Part shown: one piece after another, positions 23,397-33,400 of the stretch
Layout of the letters: each line of letters opens with the position of its first letter
How positions within the stretch are numbered: position 1 is the first letter of the stretch
NCBI GenBank assembly: GCA_015501585.1
Contig: JADNRY010000288.1
Span: forward strand, 1 to 64,000
Source of the DNA: Rhodocollybia butyracea
Lineage: Eukaryota; Basidiomycota; Agaricomycetes; Agaricales; Omphalotaceae
Direction: 5' to 3'
Length of the DNA stretch: 64,000 nt
Notes under the pieces: model-generated
The model's database searches: none
Told to the model about the DNA's origin: nothing
The model's input: only the letters and a program-made list of their open reading frames with translations
Position numbers and translations under genes: made by a program

Positions 23397-25125
23397 ATGT
23401 CGCGTCCAGCTAGCTCGCCTTCCACCAATACCAGGGGACGCGGGAGTAGTCCTCCTCCATCCTCAAGCCCTCCATTGAGCCCTGGTGCATCACGTATGAT
23501 GAGCCAGAAACGCCGAATCGAGGCTCTTGAAGAGGAAAACAATGACCTCAAGAACAAGAAGAAGAAAAAACCCATGTAAGCATCCCAGAAGCTATAAATT
23601 TTTTCACGTCCACTTACTATTTGATGTAGTACAGAAGTAACTTTGGGTCGACCTATATGTCGTCTAGTTTCGCTGTTCACGTCATTAGACACTCTCCTTG
23701 GAGAGCATGACAGACGATGTGACCCAACAGAGGAGGAAGATAGCACTAACCTCGCTGATGTAGATGTCGATATGTTGAACCTTGCTCAACGTGAAGAATA
23801 CGAGCAGCGCATTGATTTCAAACGCACGTAAGTCAAACTTTTGGCACGGTACTGCCTTACCTTGTTTACCGATGCAACTTAGGCAAGACAGGAACTACGA
23901 GGGATTTACTCTGCTCCTCAAACACGTACCTCATCTCAAGAAGCGGATTTTCAATGACCAGGTTGCTCATCTTGACTTGAAGGCTGAGTTTGGTGAAGTA
24001 AGTTTTAGGACACGTTGCACATTGCTACTGTTGATATAGAGTATATTTCAGCTCACCAAAGGAGCTCGGGGTGCTCGTGGCGAAGATATCTCCAAGGGCG
24101 CAATGGAACTCGCTGACTGGATTAATGCACGCAATCCAGCGCCCAAACCGCTTCTTATTTGCCTGAGCCGTCTCGGCCGTGGACTAACACATGACCTAAC
24201 TGGTCAGTTGATTTGCCCAATTGACCTTGATTGGAACGCTTCAAGGTACATGTTTCTTTTGCTTTTCTCATTGCTTTTCTCATCTCAATCATACAGCGTT
24301 CGTGCTGAACTTCGTGGAAACATCAAATCTGTGGTCAAACACTCTGCATTGCCCTTTTTTCTTCCCTGTCTCTATCGTAACGAAGCTGGCGATGTTTCAG
24401 ACCCGCTGAAAGGCTGGCTACAGGGACCGCTTTTAGTAAAGGTGTGTATTCATTATTTTACAGTGAGCTACGTTTAATACTTTCTTGCAAAGATGCTTGT
24501 TATGGTATTCAAATCTGCCAGCGCCGTCGGCAATGAGGTTTTCGGTAATCCCTTGGACGGTTCCGATGACGAGAATATCAACCCAGAACCCCATCGCCTG
24601 AATAACCCTATATCCTCAAAGCTTCGCAAGTCAACGCGCCGCAACAACGCTGAGATCTACAATCTGACTACTGTGAGTCCTCGTATGATTGCGTACGCGG
24701 CTGTTATGGTGTGCAAAATTCATTCTTTGTGTCTTTATCTCCTGCTTATCTTGCACTTCTTTAGCTTCGCTTTGGTCTCTCTGGTACATCCACCTGGGGA
24801 ACCGACCGTTCATTCCCTTACAAGTCTTTCTACAATGCAATAATTGATTTCTTTGAAGATGTTGAGGTTGGCTTGGAAGAAGAAGAACGAAACAAGAAAC
24901 TGCTGGCATGGTGGAACACGTATGTTTATCTCTGTTTCAATATAGTCCAGCTTTCTCATCTGTTATTGTAGGGCGGTTTTCTCTGGAAGCAACGACGGTT
25001 TAACGAACGATCAGTCACTGCAAGGATTCCGCAACACCCTGAGGAATATCAATGGGCAGCGTCGTGCTGCGAAAGCTGCACGTCGCGCCAATTCGTCCAG
25101 CAGTGGCACCGAAATTGACATGTAG
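23397..25125 (+). CDS. Conserved accessory protein of the Plavaka element (DUF6698-like)
   Basis: The ATG is at 23397 and the stop at 25123-25125, with about seven short introns. It opens with a Ser/Pro-rich stretch and a short charged helix (EALEEENNDLKNKKKKK). The core has GARGARGEDISKGAMELADW, GRGLTHDLTGQLICPIDLDW, GWLQGPLLVK and an aromatic block FFEDVEVG before LLAWWNT, then a basic tail (RRAAKAARRA). The pattern resembles the domain of unknown function that I recall as DUF6698, which is frequent in Agaricomycetes; this is from memory and unchecked. Its position inside the terminal repeats and next to the transposase suggests a helper role such as DNA binding or silencing escape, but this is inference. 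Confidence 0.65.
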
Positions 25126-25611
25126 TGCGCCCACGTTGTAGTTTTTGTAGTTCTTTGTGTCTTTTATTACACGCCAATTCAATTGTTTTGCAATCTTGTT
25201 TCGTCTACCAAGTAATGATCATTTAGATTGAGGAAGGTAATAAGAAACCTGAGAGGTATAGATACTTATAATATGATGATTGATTTGGTATATTCACACT
25301 TGGTACATTCCTCCGAGCTCATTATACTACAATACCATCAGAGCTTATGATGGCAGTACCTACGAAGGAGCTACCTTACTCTCATCTCATTCCCAACAAG
25401 CAACATCATGGTATATATCTCAAGCGGATGGAACGATGGTACCTCATTGGAATGAGGTACCATGATGGTACATGTGTCCCAATGACGGGAATGCTTTATA
25501 ATGCTAGGTGGGCGGGTAGCATTATGGTACTAACATTCTAGATATGGCGCTACATTACAAGACATTTTACCTCATGGAAATGCATGGTCCAAGGGTCAGT
25601 GATTTAGTGAT
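25126..25611. other. Right subterminal region of the Plavaka element
   Basis: Non-coding. It contains many GGTAC, GTACC and CATGATGG words, partly as palindromes (GGTACCTCATT...AATGAGGTACC near 25438-25460), and ends with the terminal repeat. It probably contains transposase-binding sites. Confidence 0.5.
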
Positions 25612-25615
25612 GGGC

Positions 25616-26159
25616 CGTACGTAATAATACACGTGCGAACAGTGAATGTTGTAGAGCTCGTTCTTCTCTGACGGTTATGATTCGATACAAAGAACACCGC
25701 TGCTTGGCTCCTCAAGGCCTCAAGGCCTCAAATTCAAACTCCACATGCACGCAACAGCAACACCTTCTCCAACCTCTCTTGCAACAAGTCTGCGTGGTCG
25801 CCCTCACGTCATCGCGTCTGGAATTGTCGGAATGCTGTTATGTGTCGGTTGGGTTAGGATGAAGGGCAGCGGATGGGTGTGGATCTCGAGGAAGATACCT
25901 TTTGCAGTAAATATGGGCCGCTAGCGTTGGTGCGACAATTTCCAACTTGAGCCAGGGAGTACTAATTCTAGATGTACAAAACCGGAGTCCTCCTCACACG
26001 GGATTGTTGTCTCGTGTCACCGTTCATCAAGCCTCCGGTCCACAACCTTCTCTCGACAAATTCTTCCTCCAGCACCAGCGTCTTCTTCTATGCCACAGCC
26101 ATATACCACGACAGAAATCGATATTCGGTCATGACCCAATTGACGCCTGTTCTTAGATT
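25616..26159. other. Block A sequence between two transposons
   Basis: This aligns with 50860-51349 of block B: CCGTACGTAATAATACACGTGCG, GAGCTCGTTCTTCTCTGACGG and GGAAGATACCTTTTGC are shared. It is the stretch of block A between the Plavaka insertion and the CACTA foldback insertion. No gene was recognised. Confidence 0.65.
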
Positions 26160-26225
26160 CACTCCGTCGGGTTTGATAAAAAAAGACCGAAATTAGTTGC
26201 GAAAAATGTATTAGGGTGGTTCACG

Positions 26226-26488
26226 TATTGAAAGGTGATAAGCTTAACTAAATATTGGTGGGGGAAAAGTGCTCTTAGCGATAGAGAATAGGTTCTCTGA
26301 GCCTGTATTTATACTAACATTTGATACATGAGAATATTCTACTATATAAGTTTACTGACTAGAAATGACTCATATTGACTAGAGTCATGACTTGTAATGA
26401 CTTTCCTCCATTACTACTGACATGAGTCTGTATGACTCGGAATGACTAAGCATGAGTCTGAATATGACTCCGCTTGTATATTCCAACA
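26226..26488 (-). repeat. Copia 3' LTR
   Basis: 263 bases, nearly identical to 31385-31647. It includes several repeats of ATGACTC / GAGTCAT words, which may act as promoter elements. Confidence 0.9.
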
Positions 26489-26495
26489 CTCCTCC

Positions 26496-27986
26496 TCAAG
26501 CGGGAGATAGTCCAAGACTCATTGCAAAATGTTTTGCTTTCGAGCTTGGTAATGCCTTGGTTAAGGCGTCAGCAACCATGTCCTCAGTGGGACAATAAAG
26601 TAACTGAATACTACCATTTTCAATGCAGTAGCGTATGAAATGGTATCTGATATCAATATGCTTGGTGCGCGCATGGAATTGACCTGCTTGAGACTGTGCA
26701 AGTGCAATTGCAGATTGATTGTCACCATAGAGTGTGAATGGTTCATTGATGGGACCAAATAATTCTTCCAGGAATTGGCACAGCCACTGAGCTTCCTTAG
26801 CTGCATGCGTGAGTGCCACATATTCTGCCTCAGTGGTAGACAGAGTGACAAGTTCTTGTTTCTTGGAACTCCATGAGATGGCACCACCATCCAATAAAAA
26901 TGCATAGCCTGAAACTGCTCTGCGTGTCTCGTGTGACATTCCGTCTGCATCAGAGTATCCTTCTAGGCCATGTTTTCTGTCTGGCCCTCCAAAGACTAAT
27001 TTCCAATGCTTTGTTCCCTGTAAATACCGGAAAAGACGCTTCAGTGCTTCCCAATGCACATGTCCTGGATTTCCAAGATATTGGGAGATATCTGAAACCG
27101 CGTAAGATAAATCTGGGCGTGTCCCAATGGACACCCAATTAATTTTTCCTGTTCCTTTGCAGAAGGGCAAATGTGCCATTTCTGCAATTTCGATGGGATC
27201 AGTTGGACATTGATCCTTTGACAAATGCACATTTGGATCCATAGGCATGGCTAATGGCTTACAATCAGCCATGTTCATCTCCTTCAATGCTGATTCAATA
27301 AAGGCTTCCTGTGAGAGTGAGATGGTGCGGTTGGCCCGGTCCCTTGTTACTTTCATTCCCAGTAACCAATCAATAGGTCCTAGGAAGGTAACCTCATATT
27401 CCTTGGATATTTCAACTTTGGTTTCCTGAATAAGAGTTGGTGAGCTTCCAGTGATTGTAACATCATCAACATGGATAGCAAGAATAATAATGTTATCTCC
27501 AATAATTTTCTTGAAAACTGCATGATCTTTCTCAAGAGGAGAAAATCCAAGTTTCCCGAGACTGCTGGTTAGCATCTCATACCATTTCCGGCTTGATTGC
27601 CGAAGTCCATATAAAGTTTTCTTGAGCTTGAGAACATATTTGTTTCTGTCTGCAAGTTCAATGTCCGGAGGTTGTTCCATAAATATTTCTTCATTATCTT
27701 CGAAAGTGGCATTAAGAAATGCACCATGAAAATCAAAAACTTCTATGTCCCAATCATTTCTTGCTGCAATCGCAAGGATTGATCTCAATGATGCCAACTT
27801 TGCAACTGGTGCAAAAGTCTCAAAGAAATCCACTCCTTCTACTTGTGTGAAGCCCTTGGCAACTAACCTAGCCTTATATTTATCAACAAGACCATTCTTC
27901 ATTTTGATCTTCAAAGCCCATTTACAGTCAACAACATTTTGATTGTCAGGTCTTGGTACAATTTCCCAAGTTCCTGCATCTAACAA
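26496..27986 (-). CDS. Copia reverse transcriptase and RNase H
   Basis: This is a 496-codon frame whose first in-frame codon is TTG; it is the continuation of the Copia polyprotein rather than a separate gene. The reverse transcriptase has FAPVAKLASLRSILAIA near residue 60 and the catalytic HVDD near 173 (YVDD is usual). The RNase H has YSDADG near 345, STTEAEYVAL near 387 and YGDNQSAI near 419. The frame ends with ALTKALPSSKAKHF about 40 residues after KHIDIRYHFIR. It is separated from the upstream frame by a one-base shift at an A6 run (near 27991-27996), where the combined product would be interrupted. Confidence 0.9.
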   Translation of the reverse strand: MLDAGTWEIVPRPDNQNVVDCKWALKIKMKNGLVDKYKARLVAKGFTQVEGVDFFETFAPVAKLASLRSILAIAARNDWDIEVFDFHGAFLNATFEDNEEIFMEQPPDIELADRNKYVLKLKKTLYGLRQSSRKWYEMLTSSLGKLGFSPLEKDHAVFKKIIGDNIIILAIHVDDVTITGSSPTLIQETKVEISKEYEVTFLGPIDWLLGMKVTRDRANRTISLSQEAFIESALKEMNMADCKPLAMPMDPNVHLSKDQCPTDPIEIAEMAHLPFCKGTGKINWVSIGTRPDLSYAVSDISQYLGNPGHVHWEALKRLFRYLQGTKHWKLVFGGPDRKHGLEGYSDADGMSHETRRAVSGYAFLLDGGAISWSSKKQELVTLSTTEAEYVALTHAAKEAQWLCQFLEELFGPINEPFTLYGDNQSAIALAQSQAGQFHARTKHIDIRYHFIRYCIENGSIQLLYCPTEDMVADALTKALPSSKAKHFAMSLGLSPA

Positions 27987-30900
27987 TGTTTTTTAATTCT
28001 GTATCTCTGGCTTCTTTCCATTTGGGCCAGTCAACTCTGGTCTTAGCCTCCTCATAGGAGGGCTCAAGACCTTTGGCTTCAATTGCTGCTGCTGCCAGCC
28101 CAAATTCAATTTGGATGTCTTGTGCCTGTTCACCAGGCTCATTCTCTGGAATTGTAGTTGGAAGTTGAATGCCCGGGGTTACAAATGGTGCTGATGGTCG
28201 GCTATCTGTGTGTCCTTCTCCAGTAAGTAGATCCTGTACTTTCCTTGTTGTTGTCCTTCTGCGAGAACCTTCTATAATATTCTGGTGACTGAGTTCTGAG
28301 TTTAATGTTCCAAGATGATTATTTCTTGGTAACACAGGTTTGGGGATAGTTGGTGTAATTGGACCTGTGGGTGCTACAGATGGCTTTGTTGGTGTAGGTA
28401 CTGGATTTGGAATCTGTAATGTTTCCAGTTCAATGGGATTTGGCATGAATCCTTCATCCTCCTCCTCATGCCTAATTCCACCTGGAACAAATGTTGGTGC
28501 ATCCTTGTCAAATTTTATACTCCTTTCTACTGATATTGTCTTGGTCTCAGGCCAATAAATTCTATGACCACTGGATACAAGATCAAATCCAAGCCAATGT
28601 CCAATCCGTGCCCGTGCATCAAGTTTTGACTTGCTATCACGGTCATTATGGACCCAAACCTTTGCTCCCCACTCCCTAATGTTGGATAAATTTGGTTTCT
28701 CACCAAACATTACCTCATATGGAGTTGTATTTCCAAGTGCCTTTGTCCCACTCCTGTTCTTCAGCCAGATTGCATGCTTCAATGCCTCACCCCATAAATT
28801 CTTGGGTAATCCACTGGCATATAGCATAGCCCTAATGCGTTCCAGTAGGGTCCTGTTCAATCTTTCAGACACTCCATTGTGCTCTGGTGTATCATGAACA
28901 GTGAGATTCCGTTGAATCCCTTCTTCAGCCAGATATTGGCTGAATAAATTGCTCAGGTATTCACCTCCTCTGTCTGAGCCTAACACCTTTATGTGTATCT
29001 CCTTCTGAGTCCAGAACCATGCACAAAATTGTTTGAAAGCATCATAAGTTTCATCCTTGGTTGCAAGAATATATGCTGTTGACCATCTTGAATGATCATC
29101 TGTAAAAGTGCAATAATACCTCTTGTGGCTTGGAGTTTGTACTGGGGCTGGTCCCCATACATCTGAGTGTACTAAATCTCCAATCTTTGCTGCTCGGTCA
29201 AGCTCCCGCTCCTTGTTAATTGGTTTGCGTGTCTTCTTGGCATATTCACAGGTGTCACATGAGTTGACTGGTTCTGATTCATCCAGTTTGATGCCCTCAA
29301 TCAGGCCATCCTTTACCATTTTTCGGCAAGCTTCCGGTGCAATATGACCAAGTTGGCGGTGTAATTCATTCACAGTCACTTTTTCTGGTCTTGCAGCCAT
29401 TCCATACACATTATCAGGTTTGTAGGTGACCTGATACAATCCATTTGTACTGTTGATTTGACCCAATACTTTGTCTCCTTTGCCATATATTCGGCAAAAA
29501 TTGTCCCGAAACATTATGGAACATCCTGCTGCAGTAATCCGGCTTATTGAGATGAGTGTCACACTCAACTTTGGTGCATACAACACATCCTTAATTAGGA
29601 CTGTAGTTGTTTTCTTCTTTCCAGGTATGGTAACGTGCATATCACCTCTCCCAATTGCATCAAATGTTCCACTATCAGCAGATCTAATACTTTTTGGTGC
29701 AATAGAGGTGAAGTTGATAAATTTATCCCTATATGGGGACATGTGGCGTGATGCACCTGAGTCATAAAGCTCTGTGACACCATCCGGAATCTTGTCAGCA
29801 TTTGCAAGAAAAATACTGTTATACCTAGTGTATGCCTTTCCAAAATCATCCACATTGATTTCTTCATAATCAATGTCTTGTAATTGCTGTCCTTGTATAG
29901 CATCTGGGTCTGGAATGCTGAGTTCCACTAAAATAGGTCCATTTGAGGAGGTTTCCAGGGGTCCTTCCTCATTATCCGAGTCTTCTACCTCTTGTAGGTC
30001 CGGAACTTCGAGTTCATCAATATCGCTGAACCAGGCTTCATCATCCCAAATCTCTTCTGTTCTCCAGTTGTCTGGGGCATCCAATGATGTAGACACACTC
30101 TGAAGGTCTGGCATTGAATTACCATCATCAGAGTCACTGTCATGGGGAAGTTCAAACTCTTTTATTGACTGAACACTGGATCTATTGGACTCATTATTGG
30201 AGTCCCACAAGAACTCATCATTCACATAGATGGCTCCCAACCCTTCCAGTTGTTCATCAATCTCATTTTTAGGTTCTTGATAACCTGATATATTCTCCTG
30301 AACTTTTAATTCCCATACATCATCTGAGAGTGCATGTGCATACCATGCAAAATCTTCATTGTTGATGGTGGCTGTGTTTGCTTGAGTTGATTTGCCTTTG
30401 CCTTTCCAGTGTTTAGGCCATTGACCAGCCTTTCCACCTCCCTCAGCAAAGCAATCCTTCTTCATATGCCCTGTCTTTCCACAGTTATAGCATTTATCTG
30501 ACTTCTTGTTTCCAAACTTCTTTGAAGGTCCAGCATTATATGCTGCTTCCTTTGCTCCACTTTTGGAGTTCCGGTTTCCAAGTTTCCGGCGGTCAGATTC
30601 ATCCAAGATACCTCTAATATAGGTATCCACACTGAGTTGTTGGTTTACAAGTGTTGCAGTTGCAGTGAGTGCTGCCAGGTATGGATCATATGATGGAGGA
30701 AGTGCAGACATAATAATTGCAACAAAGTTGTCATCACCAGGGTCTGCATTCATAGAGACTAGATCCTCCCTAATAGTAATTACACGGGTTATGTAATCCC
30801 GCACATCTTCATCGCTCTCACAGCGTTCATTCTGAAGCTTACGCCGTAAGTCCACTACCATCATTCTTGACTTTCCCTGATGTTCATCAACTAATTTCTT

Positions 30901-31254
30901 CCACATTGCTCCAACAGTCTTCTCTCCTTTAACCTTCAAAAATAATGAATCAGGTATAGTGCTTGCTATACCCTGCTTCAGTATTGCTGACTCTGAATTC
31001 CATGTTTTCATCTGCTTCTCCCAAGCCTCAATGGCAGTTTTCTCAGATGAAGTTGGCCCAGCATTCGGATCAGCTACAGAAGGCTTAGTAGGTGGTTTGC
31101 TGGACTCAGGGATATAATCCTCAAGACCAGCAGCCTCTGCTGCAAATATGAATCGATCCTTATAAATGACCCAATTGGACCCATCGGCATTAAGCTTGGG
31201 TAGCCGTAAAAAGTAATCACCGAGTTTGGAGTTACTGGAGTTTGCTGACGACAT
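27946..31254 (-). CDS. Copia Gag, protease and integrase
   Basis: A 1102-codon frame starts with ATG at 31254, about 130 bases downstream of the 5' LTR. The Gag region carries a CCHC zinc knuckle (CYNCGKTGHMKKDC) near residue 255. The aspartic protease motif is YDSGASRHMS near 497. The integrase has an HHCC-type head (HRQLGH, CDTCEYAKKT, residues about 625-680) and the catalytic triad Asp-Asp-Glu in HSDVWGP (near 696), SDRGGEY (near 760) and PEHNGVSERLNR (near 791). It ends in the integrase-reverse transcriptase linker, where the frame shifts. Together with the next frame it forms the usual single Copia polyprotein. Confidence 0.95.
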   Translation of the reverse strand: MSSANSSNSKLGDYFLRLPKLNADGSNWVIYKDRFIFAAEAAGLEDYIPESSKPPTKPSVADPNAGPTSSEKTAIEAWEKQMKTWNSESAILKQGIASTIPDSLFLKVKGEKTVGAMWKKLVDEHQGKSRMMVVDLRRKLQNERCESDEDVRDYITRVITIREDLVSMNADPGDDNFVAIIMSALPPSYDPYLAALTATATLVNQQLSVDTYIRGILDESDRRKLGNRNSKSGAKEAAYNAGPSKKFGNKKSDKCYNCGKTGHMKKDCFAEGGGKAGQWPKHWKGKGKSTQANTATINNEDFAWYAHALSDDVWELKVQENISGYQEPKNEIDEQLEGLGAIYVNDEFLWDSNNESNRSSVQSIKEFELPHDSDSDDGNSMPDLQSVSTSLDAPDNWRTEEIWDDEAWFSDIDELEVPDLQEVEDSDNEEGPLETSSNGPILVELSIPDPDAIQGQQLQDIDYEEINVDDFGKAYTRYNSIFLANADKIPDGVTELYDSGASRHMSPYRDKFINFTSIAPKSIRSADSGTFDAIGRGDMHVTIPGKKKTTTVLIKDVLYAPKLSVTLISISRITAAGCSIMFRDNFCRIYGKGDKVLGQINSTNGLYQVTYKPDNVYGMAARPEKVTVNELHRQLGHIAPEACRKMVKDGLIEGIKLDESEPVNSCDTCEYAKKTRKPINKERELDRAAKIGDLVHSDVWGPAPVQTPSHKRYYCTFTDDHSRWSTAYILATKDETYDAFKQFCAWFWTQKEIHIKVLGSDRGGEYLSNLFSQYLAEEGIQRNLTVHDTPEHNGVSERLNRTLLERIRAMLYASGLPKNLWGEALKHAIWLKNRSGTKALGNTTPYEVMFGEKPNLSNIREWGAKVWVHNDRDSKSKLDARARIGHWLGFDLVSSGHRIYWPETKTISVERSIKFDKDAPTFVPGGIRHEEEDEGFMPNPIELETLQIPNPVPTPTKPSVAPTGPITPTIPKPVLPRNNHLGTLNSELSHQNIIEGSRRRTTTRKVQDLLTGEGHTDSRPSAPFVTPGIQLPTTIPENEPGEQAQDIQIEFGLAAAAIEAKGLEPSYEEAKTRVDWPKWKEARDTELKNIVRCRNLGNCTKT

Positions 31255-31384
31255 TTTCGTATGTTATAATTCAGAGTTTCGGGAATTTCTAGAGCTTATC
31301 GTTGGTGGACAGATTGTTGATCAAAGTTGTATTGTCAAGGATAAATGTTGTTGTATTATTTAGTTAAGGTCGGGGCCCATAACC

Positions 31385-31647
31385 TATTGAAAGGTGATAA
31401 GCTTAACTAAATATTGGTGGGGGAAAAGTGCTCTTAGCGATAGAGAATAGGTTCTCTGAGCCTGTATTTATACTAACATTTGATACATGAGAATATTCTA
31501 CTATATAAGTTTACTGACTAGAAATGACTCATATTGACTAGAGTCATGACTTGTAATGACTTTCCTCCATTACTACCGACATGAGTCTGTATGACTCGGA
31601 ATGACTAAGCATGAGTCTGAATATGACTCCGCTTGTATATTCCAACA
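31385..31647 (-). repeat. Copia 5' LTR
   Basis: Same length as the other LTR. The visible difference is C for T at the equivalent of 26436 (TACTACCGAC against TACTACTGAC). Confidence 0.9.
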
Positions 31648-33400
31648 TCACGCTGGGTTTTTAAACCCTTTTTACACGCTTTTTACATCTATTTTTTATG
31701 TATTTTTACACTCATTTTACAAAAAAGAGATCTTAAAAAGACTGTAAAAAGGTCATAAAAAGGGCACTGTGAAACCCCCTCCTGCAACTTTGGCTTTTTT
31801 ACACTGCATTTTTATGGAGCATTTCAAGAAACATGAGGACTAAAGTTTAACTTGGTTTAATTAAAGTCATACTTCTTTGTCGCGTCGGATTACAGCCCGG
31901 TCGTGTCGGGTTGCATGCAGTGTTGTCACGTCGGGTTGACGGCGTGGTCGCACGTGTTATGGCGCGAGATTGGTGTATCCTGGTTAGCTTAGTGGTGGTT
32001 GGATGGTGTGAGAAATAAAATGAATGTTATGAACGTCGCAGATGCGGCGGGTTACCACCGGAGTGAGTCAGATGGTGTACGGGCACCATCCTGCACCGTC
32101 CTATACATCCTCGGTCACAGCCATAGTAAACTCTGATATGTAAATCAGGAACAAACCATAAAAAAAGTGGTAAAAAAAGTCGTAAAAATGAACAAGATGC
32201 AGAAACAGCTTTGGAGCCGCTCTGCAATCCTCAACTCTTTCTATAACTTTTTTTATGATAAAAAATGCATAAAAAGAGTCGTAAAAAATCCGTAAAAAGG
32301 GTTTAAAAACCCAGCGTGAACCACCCTATTGTAAATAATAGACTTTTTCGCCGATAATTTCGCCTGCAAAAAAAATAAGATTTCAATCAAAAAACAAATC
32401 GCAAAAGATAAAAAATTTCGTCTATAATCTCGCCCGAAAAAGTTGTAGTAATCTAATCTATATCTTGCTGGGAAAAAAGGTTGAATTTCGCCTGGTAAAT
32501 TAGTCCAATTTCCACCAAAAAAGGAATCAAGATTGATATTCTTTTTCGGACTGAATTGCATCAGTGAAATAGCATGTTTTACGTTGGTGACCTTTGTTCT
32601 TTCACGTTCGTGATTAATAAAATTTTACGAGCGAAATGATCCAGACCCCAGTAATTACCCAGTAACTGGGCAATTACTGGGGAAACTGGGCAGCAACTGC
32701 CCAGTCACTGGTGATTTATATATATATTATGCTCAAGCGCTGCGAGCACTAGTTGTCTATTGCTGTCTGCAATTAATCTACTTACCATCCACCGGCAATC
32801 CCGCACAGTTATTGATGGGATTAGTGGAGGCAACACTATGCTATGAGAGAATGTCCAGAACAAACTTGCAGTGTACTCGCGAGGTTGTAGTGTGCTTCAA
32901 ATTGAGTGACAACTGGTGACAACCAGCGCTCGCAGCGCTTGAGCATAATATATATATAAATCACCAGTGACTGGGCAGTTGCTGCCCAGTTTCCCCAGTA
33001 CTTGCCCAGTAACTGGGCAGTTACTGGGGTCTGGATCATTTTGCTCGTAAAATTTTATTAATCACAAACGTGAAAGAACAAAGGTCACCAACGTAAAACT
33101 TGCTATTTCACTGATGCAATTCAGTCCGAAAAAGAATATCAATCTTGATTCCTTTTTTGGTGGAAATTGGACTAATTTACCAGGCGAAATTCAACCTTTT
33201 TTCCCAGCGAGATATAGATTAGATTACTACAACTTTTTCAGGCAAGATTATAGACGAAATTTTTTATCTTTTGAGATTTGTTTTTCGATTGAAATCTTAT
33301 TTTTTTTGCAGGCGAAATTTTTGGCGAAAAAGTCTATTATTTACAATACATTTTTCGCAACTAATTTCGGTCTTTTTTTATCGAACCCGACGGAGTGATT

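Larger units (their letters stand above)
17421..25611. mobile_element. Plavaka-type DNA transposon, 8.2 kb
   Basis: The termini are ATCACTAAATCGCTGA on the left and the complement of ATCACTAAATCACTGA on the right. The 4-bp target GGGC occurs at 17417-17420 and 25612-25615. Block B has the unfilled site (GGGC once, 50856-50859), so the borders are well supported. Inside are three genes: a small coiled-coil protein (+), a Plavaka transposase (-) and a conserved unknown protein (+). Subterminal regions carry a 70-bp direct repeat on the left and many GGTAC/GTACC words on both sides. Plavaka elements are assigned to the CACTA-like group of cut-and-paste transposons in basidiomycetes. Confidence 0.85.
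26226..31647 (-). mobile_element. Copia (Ty1-like) LTR retrotransposon, nearly complete
   Basis: Two 263-bp LTRs (26226-26488 and 31385-31647) differ at one visible base. The 5-bp target TCACG occurs at 26221-26225 and 31648-31652. Read on the minus strand, the LTR begins TGTTGGAATA and ends CAATA. Next to the 5' LTR is GGTTATGGGCCC, a putative tRNA primer site, and before the 3' LTR is GAGGAGGAG, a likely polypurine tract. The order Gag, protease, integrase, reverse transcriptase, RNase H identifies Copia. The near-identity of the LTRs implies a recent insertion. Confidence 0.95.
26214..32326. mobile_element. TA-target MITE split by Copia
   Basis: The ends are GGGTGGTTCACGCTGGGTTT and its complement, with TA at 26212-26213 and 32327-32328. 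Its length without Copia is about 690 bases. TA duplication and the T/A-rich interior suggest a Tc1/mariner-like MITE. The right part has many TTTTTAC and GTAAAAA words. The surrounding foldback arm, compared with the opposite arm near 33340, shows that the sequence was continuous before this insertion. Copia entered 12 bases from its left end. Confidence 0.8.
26160..33397. mobile_element. CACTA-type foldback element carrying nested insertions
   Basis: The termini are CACTCCGTCGGGTTTGATAA on the left and the complement of CACTCCGTCGGGTTCGATAA on the right. The target copy ATT occurs at 26157-26159 and 33398-33400, and block B shows the unfilled site (51347-51349). CACT ends with a 3-bp duplication point to the CACTA group. 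Without its insertions the element is about 1.1 kb, nearly all palindrome: arms of roughly 450 bases around a centre near 32750-32900 that holds repeated CCAGTAACTGGG words. It encodes no transposase. A TA-target MITE and a Copia element sit in its left arm. Confidence 0.85.

Noticed and set aside
27985..28000. A AAA AAC slippery heptamer at the Copia frame change
   Set aside because: A -1 slip there leads to a TAG within three codons. The downstream reverse transcriptase frame needs the opposite shift, so programmed -1 frameshifting does not explain it.
32253..33398. Two similar 94-102 codon ORFs on opposite strands (32253-32561 and 33114-33398)
   Set aside because: They are the two arms of the CACTA foldback read in mirror image. 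The likeness comes from the palindrome, not from a gene pair.
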